Shown here one piece after another: positions 10,124-19,497 of a stretch of DNA of 64,000 nt. The stretch's first letter is position 1; each line of letters starts with the position of its first letter. The position numbers were made by a program, and so were the translations under genes. Source of the DNA: Ephemerocybe angulata (taxonomy: Eukaryota; Basidiomycota; Agaricomycetes; Agaricales; Psathyrellaceae); NCBI GenBank assembly GCA_013368325.1, contig JAACJK010000220.1, positions 682,001-746,000 of the forward strand, read 5' to 3'. The notes beneath the pieces were generated by a model. The model was not told the DNA's origin, searched no databases, and saw only the letters and a program-made list of their open reading frames with translations.

Positions 10124-12976
10124 TCATCGTTGTGCAGCGTGCGCTGCCCCTCTCTGAAGATGCTTTGCCGCCCTCGTCCCCCTCGGAGGTGTATACGGCG
10201 TCCGTTTCTCCTCCTCCTCCAACTTCCTCTTGTAAGCCTCCGCCCTCGTCCCTGCGACCGGGATACTCTCTGCCGTTTCATTCGAGCTCGAAGCAGCCGA
10301 AACAGGGCCCATCTTGGATGGCTGTCCCACATTCACGGGTGTAGGGGTGTGGGGAGCCTTCCAGGGCTTAGGCGTACGAGTAGCATTGGTGCTTGATCTC
10401 TGGTGTGCGGAGGCACTCTTCTCAGGACTGCCTCCAACACCGCGGAGGCTGGCCGCAAGTTTCTGGTTGGCACGAGCAAGGGCAGGGTTTGGTGGTAAGG
10501 AGGGGCGGGGACGAGTCTTCTCTCTGGCAGCTGCTTTCTGGGCCTTGAAGGCTTGCAGGAGGGCGTCGCTCTGACGAGGTTGTTTCTTGATGATAACGGG
10601 GGCCTTCGGCTGCAGCTGCTGAGACGCACTGATACGTGCTATAGTCTGCTCGTCGTCTGAGGAGTGCTCGAAAACTTCAGGGGAAACAGGACGAGAGATG
10701 GTCTTGGTGCTGTCAACGCTTTCCTGAGCTACAGATGTGACGTTCGATATTCCGCTGAAGTCGTCTTCGTTGGTGACAATGTTCAGAACATCCTCTTCGT
10801 CCGCAAGTGTTTCTGGCTGAGCGGAAACAGCCTCTGGTTCTTCAGGTTCCTCCTCAATTGCCTCTGGTTCGACGAGGCGACCTTTCCCTTTTCGGTTCCC
10901 GGTCCCTCTGAGAGGAAGACTGACGAATTCGGTGGGTTCGATGGATTGTGAACGCGACCTAGTCATGCGAGTGGGAGGCGCCGCCTTCTGAGCTTGTTCT
11001 GCCCTTCGTCGCCTGTTCCGAGCCGTCTGAGCGGTAGGTTCTTCTCTGACTGGAGGAGGTGGAGGCGAGAACTCGGGGGATGGGCTTCGCGCCGCTTCAG
11101 GGTCGTCCATAACCACGTCCGGCACTTCTTCTTCTTCATACTCCTCGTCATCTTCCACAATCACCGCGTCGTCTTCGTCATCTTCCACGGTGATGACTTC
11201 GTCGTCGTCATCGGATTCCACCACTATCACATCCATATTCGCCACCTTCATACCCCGTCTCTCTTCCGGTTCCTCAACAACATCAGCGTACTCGTTCGTC
11301 CCGGAGGCCGAGGATATCCGACCCCCTCTTGTCTTCTTCGGCGAAGCAGTCGCAACCATGGTTGTGCCATCAGAGATAGTCATAACACCACTTGAAGCTG
11401 CACTCGGTCCTGCAGGAGCTGGATGTTCGAGACTCGGTTCCCCATCCACATGCTGCGTTTCGTCTTCATCCTCGTCGCCGCTAAACAATGAGCTACCTCA
11501 AGGTTAGGGTTGGCAAGCGAACTTGATGGTCACGACGAAACAGCTACTCACTGAGCGACATCGTCCAGTTCTTGATCGTTGTCGGAGTTCTCTCCGTTGG
11601 AAGAGCTGGCGTCCCCTCCCGGTCTGAAGCCAGGAGGCCTTCGTGCCATTCTAGTCGGCTGTGAATCCTTCAGGCTTTCGGCGGATAGGCGTGGGCGCTT
11701 GTTGGGCGCCTCTTCAAACGAGCGCCTCCGACGTGAGGAGGAACTGGGTCGCTTCTCCATGCTTTCCAGTATCTCAGAATCGGCTGACGTTGTGCGGGAT
11801 TTGGCAAACCTCGCGTGTCGCTCTTTGCCGGAAGGGCTCTTTGAAGGACCTCCGTTAGGGTCGTCTGCATCGCGAGGTTGTTCGAAGTCTTGGAAGTTGG
11901 TATCCTCCCAATTGTCGCCACCTTCCCCGCCTTCTGGGGGTGGGGGAGTAGCGTTTTTCTCTTCCTCTCTTCCTTTCCCCTTTCCTTCCTCTTGATCTGA
12001 AGGCTCGTACTCGTCGTCAGAAGGAGGGGCGCGTCCCTTTCCTTTGTTGGAGGGAGGTCGCGGCTGGGCGTCATCATCGTCTTCTTCAGTGTCACTATCC
12101 TGCTTGGGCTTTCCGCCTCCCAAATCCCCATCCTCCTCCTCGTCTTCCTCCTCCTCCTCCTCCTCCTCCAGTTGGTTTCCCCTGTTTTGCCTTCGGTCTG
12201 CCTCCCATCGCAGTTCCTTCTCTGGGTTGATTACAGGAATGAGGTTATCGATTGCTTTGTTAAATCTTTTCATGTTCTTCTTGTATCGGTTCTGCCACGA
12301 TTGCCAGCTGTGTCTCCGGGTCCAAGCATACTCTTCATCGACGTCGACCTACTTGTGCGGTGAGCATCAACATAACAAGGTAAGATAGCCAATTGCGTAC
12401 CATAGTTACAAGTTTCTGGTATATCTTATGTCCTTGTCTACCTCCAGCATCGAGCTCAGGAAGTGTCGCTGCAATGTATCGTGCCAGGTGGTCATCGTCC
12501 GCTGTAGTGTAGTTCGTTCGAGATCCCCTTGACTCATGCAGTCAGACAAAAGAAGGGTCAGGCGGAGTTCAAGCACATACCTTTTCCCCCCTACCTGGCC
12601 ACTCATGCCCTTCACAGCAGGCTCTGTAAACACACATCTTCCTGTATTTACGCTATCTTCGAGAAAGGTCAAAGTCTGGACTTTGACCTTTCGCTTGCTT
12701 GCGCTTTCACTTGCACAATACGCTAAGCGCCGGGTGACCCTATCGGCCTTCTTGCTGATGACGACGATGTCGACATCGGAGTCGTCCTTTGCCACGACCC
12801 CTCCATGCCGCTTCCGAGTCCCGTTTTGTCAGAATCCTCTTAAAGAGCAAAAATTAATAGCATACCACTACTTTAGCGCTCCATTTCTTCTTCTCGGCAG
12901 GCAATATCGTGTGGTCAAGATGTATCTTCAGTGGTTGGCCTGTATCCTCATGAACAAAGATGACGGCGGGGGGCAT
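10124..12976 (-). CDS. RAP1: Rap1-type telomere protein, paralogue B (BRCT + Myb)
   Basis: This is a second Rap1 gene, directly repeated upstream of paralogue A. The BRCT part shows VIFVHEDTGQPLKIHL, HGGVVAKDDSDVDIVVIS and TFLEDSV. The Myb part shows NYTTADDDHLARYIAATLPELD, KIYQKLV and RRHSWQSWQNRYKKN. A poly-Glu run, long acidic stretches with DVIVVESDDDD, EVITVEDDED and AVIVEDDEE, and the C-terminal modules VIIKKQPRQSDALLQAF and TPYTPP-GTRAA follow. Exons are 12866-12976, 12581-12810, 12401-12527, 11552-12348 and 10124-11492, giving about 877 residues. Intron positions and phases (0, 2, 0, 2) match paralogue A exactly, and both fourth introns are 59 nt. An upstream in-frame ATG at 13048 is possible, but A aligns best with the ATG at 12976. 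No RCT domain was recognised. Confidence 0.85.
11502..11513 (+). repeat. Telomere-like GGTTAGGGTTGG in intron 4 of RAP1-B
   Basis: The corresponding intron of paralogue B holds AACCCTAACC on the coding strand, at the same distance from the 3' splice site as the motif in paralogue A. Confidence 0.6.
12131..12169 (+). repeat. (TCC)n microsatellite encoding poly-Glu in RAP1-B
   Basis: A near-perfect TCC tract, interrupted by one CGTCTT, encodes a run of Glu with one Asp-rich interruption in the acidic linker that follows the Myb domain. A similar but shorter tract lies near 8170-8196 in RAP1-A. Confidence 0.8.
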
Positions 12977-13154
12977 CGCCGAGGATGGTTTGGGTTGAGT
13001 TCCAAACACGTTCAAGTTCAACAACGGAGCGATCAGACGCGCCTGCATATTGTGGCACGTGACCGCGGCGTCTTATTCCCCAATTGGGTCAGCTGGCGAT
13101 CGAAAGTTTTGAGTGTTTCGAGTTAGCAGACCTTCATTCACTTTTGGTATCATA
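12977..13154. promoter_or_regulatory. Divergent promoter of RAP1-B and BRX1
   Basis: 178 bp separate the two starts. The stretch has a CACGTG core at 13056-13061, 80 bp before the RAP1-B start, and an ACGCG core at 13037-13041. Both motifs also occur in the RAP1-A promoter. Confidence 0.5.
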
Positions 13155-14374
13155 ATGGCTTCTCTACTCAAGTCCCAAACACTAAATGCTTCAAAAGCTG
13201 CCCAGAAGGGCAAGCGCAAGGCCGACGACATGGACGTCGACCAGCCCGCCGACATTCAGCCCAAGCGCAAGAAAAACAAGCAGCGCGTTCTGATGTTGTC
13301 GTCGAGAGGTGTTACCCACCGTATGCGGCATCTTATGAACGACTTGGAGACCCTGCTGCCCCACATAAAGAAGGGTGAGTAGCTTCGTATGTAATAGATA
13401 GACCTGGGAGCTAACTGCTGCTTAGACGCCAAGCTCGACTCAAAAAACCACCTCAACCTCCTGCCTGAACTCGCCGACCTCAACAACTGCAATAATACCC
13501 TCTACTTCGAAGCACGGAGACACGAAGATCTGTACCTGTGGGCGTCCAAGACGCCGAATGGCCCAAGTATCAAGATGCACGTACAAAATGTCCACACGAT
13601 GGACGAGTTGAAGATGACTGGAAACTGTCTGAAGGGAAGCCGAGGCCTGGTCAGCTTCGACAAGGCATTCGATCAGACGGAGTGGGGGAAACTTACGAAG
13701 GAGCTATTCACCCATGTGCGCGGAACTCTTCAATCTTAACTATTGGTGTACTCACACTATGGTGACCAGATCTTTGGTGTACCCCCCACCGCTCGGAAGG
13801 CGAAGCCGTTTATTGATCATATCCTTACCTTTTCCCTTCTGGACAACAAAATTTGGTTCCGTAACTTCCAGGTTGGTCAATAGTCATGTCCCTTCTTTCG
13901 ATTGTTCTGAGCTATTGTTCGCCATATCCAGATCGTGGAAAAAGATCCTCTCAAGCCAAATGGCGCCCCGGAAACTTCGCTGGTTGAAATCGGTCCCCGC
14001 TTCGTCCTTACCCCGATCCGAATCTTCGAAGGCGCATTTAGCGGCGCCACGGTTTACTCCAACCCTGGTGTGTACTTTTTCCTTCGCTTCGAGGAGCCTC
14101 GTGCCACATTGTACTGTCGATACCGCTTGGACCTTGATCCTGGAATCCTTTTGTCCTGCCACGCCTAATTATCCCAATTTCGTCGTTGACTCTTACTGAC
14201 CATCCTTTTTGACGTGCAGAATTCATCTCACCGGCAGCTGTTCGCTCTGCTATCCGTAGAGAGCAAGGAAGCAAGTACGGACAGAGGAAGCAGTCCGAGC
14301 AAGATGCCGAACGCCGGAAAGAGCTTAGGAGACTTGAGGAGAGCGAGTTGGCAGTGTCTAAAGTCTTTGCTTAA
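13155..14374 (+). CDS. BRX1: Brix-domain 60S ribosome biogenesis factor Brx1
   Basis: Brx1 binds 27S pre-rRNA in the nucleolus and acts in early large-subunit assembly. After a Lys-rich N-terminus with KGKRKADDMDVD, the Brix domain begins KKNKQRVLMLSSRGVTHRMRHLMNDLETLLPH. It contains LNLLPELADLNNCNNTLYFEAR, HTMDELKMTGNCLKGSRGLVSFD, KPFIDHILTFSLLDNKIWFRNFQI and GPRFVLTPIRIFEGAFSG. The C-terminus is a basic/acidic helix ending VSKVFA. Exons are 13155-13374, 13426-13715, 13770-13871, 13932-14067 and 14220-14374. The fourth intron, at 152 nt, is long for this window. About 300 residues, normal for the family. Confidence 0.96.
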
Positions 14375-14991
14375 TCTTCTGTATGTATGTCACTTTGATC
14401 TCTTCACAGGGAGTCAATATTGTCGCCCACTACCCATGGATACGACGCCCGATACGGGATGTCCACCTGAGCAGACGGCGCAAGTTCCAGGAACATTCAA
14501 GACCGCAGTCACCCTCATCCATCCTCTTCAATTATCTTCGATAATCCATGATTCGATTGCAGAACAATGCTTGAATGGACCGACAAGAGCCTTGTGGGAT
14601 TAGTCAGCTAATGACATCAGGGAGGGACAAAGGGGACGCCGTTCCCGCCGTTTCCGTGCCCAGGATCGCTCCCATAGATATCTTGTACTCGCGTGCCGGG
14701 TCCGGCGACTTTAAGGCCACTGTCAGAGTCCGTCTTGTCTCCAGCGCGGTCGCGACTAGAGTCCCTGGACTGTCTTATTTCCCCCTTTGTATTGACTAAA
14801 CGCCCGACTTCAGTTTCCTTTTGTTCCTCCTTTAGAACGCTGTGGCCGGTGGTGGACAAGGCGTGCCCACCTGTTATATAGCCTGGCGCTACTGCTTCTC
14901 TTCACATACGGTCTCCCTCCCCTCTTATTGTTAATCGCCTGGGCGTTCTGGTTTCTGTGGTCGTTCCTTCCTTTTCCCTACTCTACCCACA
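14375..14991. other. Intergenic between BRX1 and the next + strand gene
   Basis: 617 bp with no convincing frame. A short frame at 14617-14859 on the minus strand has unremarkable composition. It probably holds the BRX1 3' UTR and the next promoter. Confidence 0.5.
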
Positions 14992-16788
14992 ATGTCTCTG
15001 TCGATATCTATTCAGCCAGTCTCTCGCTATCTGGACATGTATGGCGAGCCAGACGCGACGTGAGTAACATTCATCACCATTTCTATGGACGATCGAGCTC
15101 AAAATTCCTCTTGCAGTTCTGCATACTCGCTAGCTGGAGTTGTAACGATCGCCGTTTCATCGCCATACTCCCTATTCGAACGACGCAGAACAGCGAGACT
15201 ACTTTTACAATCCTTATCCATCACTTTCGAAGGGCAATCGGAAGTCTTCACGCAGGCGACGGGATACACTGGCTTGCGGCTTTGTTCAGTCACAAAGGAG
15301 CTTGTTCCTTCTGACCCTATTGAATTCACGAATGAAGGGCACGAGGAGGATGCCGAGCCTTGTACGTTCGGATTCAAGGCCTGTTCCCCTTCGTGACGCT
15401 AACGATCCCTCAGGCAAATGGGACGTTTTGTTTAACCTCCCCATCCCTGGCTGGTTACCGAGCTCGACCACCCTGGGCATGGACGAAATCGGCATCCGCT
15501 ATGGCTTATACGCCACCGCCAAATTCGTCAACCTGGATCTCGAACAAAACCCTTCCTCCTGGTCATTTGCAACACTCTGCGCACCATTCCGATCTCGGGT
15601 CCGGTCCGTGGAGTCGAGCAAGAACATCACCGTTCGACGATACGTTCTCCCCCCACACGTCGACCGACCGACTTCTGCGATCAACTACCTTGTCAACTCT
15701 CAGTCTTCTTCAGAAAAAGATAGCCCCAAGAAACGGATACCCTCGGAGGTACTGTCGAAGATCCAGGTTCTGGCTTCAGTCCCCGAGTCTGTCGATATCG
15801 AGGACTGCTTCATTCCTATCACTGTTCGACTTCGTACCAAGGACCTAGATGGTGTTGAGTGCAAGCGATTGCAAGTGACAGACATTGGCATCAATATCAT
15901 TCAGCAAGAGCGATGCCGGTATGTCTTACCGACTCTCTATTTTAGAACGTGGCTGATATATCTATTCGCTCCAGATACAGGCCATCCTCCACATTCCTGA
16001 ATCGCCATCCCCTCCCCCCTCGCGAGCAACAACCACCGAACCTTCCTCTCCGCGATCCACACCCTATCAGCTCTATCTACGAATCCGGTCTTTACTTCAA
16101 CAAGGATCACTCGGAATCCGTGTGTCGAACATTCTCCCTGCTACCCGAGAAAGAGAGCGGGAAATACAAGCTCGCCGATAACAACTACGCGTTCGCTACC
16201 GATGCAGAGCAAGGCGACAGCCCCACTTGGTACACCATGGAGACTCGCATTCCTTTTGTGCAGATGAGCTCCGCCACGGTGGACAGCATTGCCGAAGAAT
16301 GGGGCGCAGCCTATATCCGACCTTCGTCCTCCAGCCCGCTATTCAGCGTCGCGCACGATGTTACCATCTCCCTCACATTCTCCTATGACCTTCCAGACTC
16401 AGACGAACGGGCCCGTGAACGCCTCAATTTCAACATCCCTCTTTCCTTCGGCAAATATCTGCAGCCATCTTCCACGGAAACGGCTCTGAAGCCTGCCGAC
16501 TCAACAACGATGGCGGCATTGGGTGAATCCCCCGTCCGAGCTCCTCCATCATCCACGTCGTTCTCGAACCTGCCCTCCTACTCTCAGCTCTATGATCAGA
16601 ATGGTGATCGGAGGATCGACATGTCCATCCCCCTGCCCCGCTACACGCCCCAAGATGATGGTTCTACACCGGAAGACGGCGCGCTTGAAACTTCCGTTTC
16701 GTCGCCACAATACATGGAGGAGAAACCAGCTACGCCCTTCCTCTCAGGAGCCGATGAGACCGAACCTCTTTTCGCACAGTCCTCATAA
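14992..16788 (+). CDS. Hypothetical protein, possible arrestin-like fold
   Basis: I do not recognise a named family. The four exons (14992-15059, 15117-15361, 15414-15918, 15975-16788) are well supported by phase, giving about 540 residues. The N-terminal 150 residues alternate hydrophobic strands with a pattern like fungal arrestin domains (VVTIAVSSPYSLFERRRTARLLLQ; SLSITFEGQSEV; WDVLFNLPIPGWLPSS). A second beta-rich part reads VDIEDCFIPITVRLRTKDLDG. The tail is disordered and Ser/Pro-rich and contains PSYSQLYDQNGDR and LPRYTP; PPxY-like SLPxY segments of this sort are common in arrestin-related trafficking adaptors, but I see no clear PPxY. Arrestin assignment is inference from strand pattern only. 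Confidence 0.7.
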
Positions 16789-17395
16789 CATTCACACATT
16801 CCTTTCAGATCTCGCAAGTCTCCTGCATGTTCGTCTCAGCATCTCATATAGTACATCTACAATCCTTTCACTCTTTTTGTTCAGCTGGTCTTTCGCTTTC
16901 GTTGTGTTCATTCATTGCCTCAAAAGGCACATCTCGCACTTTCATCGTTATGTGATCTTATCTTGCTTTGCATTTAATCTTATTAGCTCGAAAATGTATT
17001 CTCGCTTGACTCTTTCGTTACTTTACTTTACCGTGGTCTGTCGCTAAAGCGATGGCACCATAATCGTTCACTGGGCCTTGTTCCCAATTTGTAGCCATAG
17101 CGTGTCTTGTTCCCATCTCGTCCGGTCCTGTGTATATCTAGACGGCTGTTAGTTAGTTCCCTACACTCCCTGAATAGCAATGAATGCGAAAATGACTACC
17201 CCGTGAAAAAAGACAGCGCCTTTGGAGGCGCGCCTGTCCTCTTGGTTACTCCAGACGCGCCCACTTACCCTCTTTAAGCGCCCTGACGAAGTTCCCACGC
17301 TCCTCATAAACACGATGCAATGCATCACGTGGCCAAGCGCGTCAAGATTGCTCCCCAGTTTGTTCGGCGGAACACGAGCTTTGAACGGAACAGCC
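16789..17395. other. Intergenic between the arrestin-like gene and CSM1
   Basis: 607 bp, T-rich in the first half (3' UTR-like). No gene seen. Confidence 0.5.
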
Positions 17396-19247
17396 ATGTC
17401 GGACTCTGATGACTTCGGTATGTACGCCCCCTCGCTTGGATAAGAGTTGGTTTGACGGCGAATATGGATGATGATCCAGGTGGCCTCGCGCCTACAACGC
17501 CTCTTCCCCCGCAGAAGCGGAAAGCAGCCACTGGCCGCTCGGAGAAGCCTCCCAGCAATCGTGCTACTGCCGGGCCTTCCAACAGCAACAAGCCCCCGAG
17601 CAACACCGCGAACGGAAATGCGAGGAAGAAGGCGAAAACGACGGGTGCCGCTGCGAAGAAGGTGCAAGAGGAAGAGGATGATGCTGGGGAAGACTCGGAC
17701 GTACGGGAAATACTAGTGAACACCATCGAGGAGGAGACGGAGGATGGGAATGATGACGAGGAAGTGCAGGAACTCCCGCCCCCGAAGCAGCAGAGAGGTG
17801 GGTCGAAGAAGCCGGAGTCCGGGGCTGGGAGGGCGGCTACTAGTACGGGTGCTAGTTCGAAGGCAAAGGGGAAGCAGAAAGCGTCTATCGCTGTGCAGAA
17901 TGGGAAGCGGGCTGTAAAGAAAAATGGAGAAGAGGCGGAAGGAATGGATGTGGACGCAGAGGAAAACGAGGAGGATATTATGGAAGTGGACGGTCCCACT
18001 GACCTTGCTGCGACGAACAAAGCTGGGAATGGTAAAGCTGCTGCGGCGAATGGGGGAGGTAAAAAGGGGGCGACATCGAACCCAAGTCGTCCCAATGCAC
18101 CTCCGGCGAAGAATAACCCAAGCAGACAAGAAGCGAAGTTGGCGACAGAAAATGCGCGGTTGAAGGAGGAGGTCGAAAGAGTATGCTACATTTGCCCATC
18201 GCATAATACCCGAGCTAACTTACATGTCCAGCTGAAAGGACACATTGACGATCTGAAAACAAAGTTCGACGACTTGATGAATACCCGACTAACGGAACCA
18301 GAAAACCTAATGGAAGAGATGGCTCATAATCACGAAAGAGAGCTCAACGGTACGCTCCCGTTTCTTTGCCTTCCATTTAATACTCATATCGTCGCGTAGT
18401 CCATAAATCCATAATAAAGGACCTGCAAACTGAGCTTGGCAAGAAGGACCCCCTCCTTCGGTCACTCTCCGGAAAGAAGGCCCATGCCTTCGCTTTGGTT
18501 TCGCGAGACGAGGCAGACGAGGAAGCGAAAGAGTACAAGGCAACAATTCACCATCTCCGGAACGAGGTTACAGCGGCCAAGCATGCTATCGCTAGCAAGG
18601 ACGAAGAGATTGCGAATTTGAAGCAAGTCGGTCAGTCTTATTCCTTGGACTTTTGAAATATAGCAGGTGGCTCACAGTGCAACAGAGCAGGATCTTCGAT
18701 TTGAGCTCAAGGCAGAAGTTCAGCGCAGTGAACAGCTTTCCAAACAGAATCGCAACCCCCCTGGGTCTGCTACGCGTGGCGGTTCTGTCCTGAAAGGCGA
18801 CGACCCGAAGCATACTCAAGTTATCAGCCTATATGAAGACCTCACCAACATCCTTGTACCCACAGTCAAGTGTAATCCAGCACCGTACGGGGAGGAGTGG
18901 ATTTTCACATGCATTTATACGTGGAAAGACGAGATGGACACCACTGTTCCTGAAAAGAGTGAGCTTTGTATTCTTATGCCCCGAGAAATTAGTTGCTAAC
19001 AGTTGTTGACTCTCCTACAGGTTTGAATTTCTCCCTGCGGGCATGCAAAGAAGTATCTGCCGATGACGCTTCGGTCCTCGTCGACAGCGTTCACTACCAT
19101 CCAATGTCCTTGGAAATGGAATCTCAAGAGTTCGTGGACAACCTCGGATTCTTAAGCAAACCCTTTTCATTCCCGAAACCTCAACTCGCCCTCTTTGTCC
19201 GGACACTATACGACAATCTAAATGGCACCCAGGACGACGACGAGTAG
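17396..19247 (+). CDS. CSM1: Monopolin subunit Csm1/Pcs1 homologue
   Basis: Csm1/Pcs1 forms a V-shaped complex with Lrs4/Mde4 that crosslinks kinetochores and binds nucleolar chromatin. The N-terminal third is disordered with Lys- and acid-rich blocks (residues 1-240). A coiled coil runs through EAKLATENARLKEEVERLKGHIDDLKTKF-type heptads. The C-terminal globular domain reads HTQVISLYEDLTNILVP, EWIFTCIYTW, LNFSLRACKEV, HYHPMSLEMESQEFV and PQLALFVRTLYDNL, the Csm1/Pcs1 pattern. Exons are 17396-17417, 17480-18180, 18232-18349, 18400-18630, 18686-18958 and 19021-19247. The first exon encodes only MSDSDDF plus one base. Confidence 0.85.
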
Positions 19248-19497
19248 ATATCGCTCCCTTCTGTTTTCGCTTGGCCATCCGGCTGCCACCTTTCGACGCT
19301 GAAAATACCCCCATCCCTCCCTTCTCGTGCTTGCTTGGATTGAAACCTCTCTTAAAACGACCACCTAGTTGAATTTATGACTGTTTTTTGTCGAGGCAGG
19401 ACGGTGGCTATCAATTTCTATATCCTTATTTTCGTCGTAGCGTCTAATCCTTGGGACTTCTTTCAATGTACGATGTACTTGGTAAACTATGTAGTTC

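Noticed and set aside
17325..18095. 256-residue minus strand frame
   Set aside because: Antisense of the low-complexity N-terminus of the Csm1 homologue; Phe/Ser composition mirrors Lys/Glu codons.
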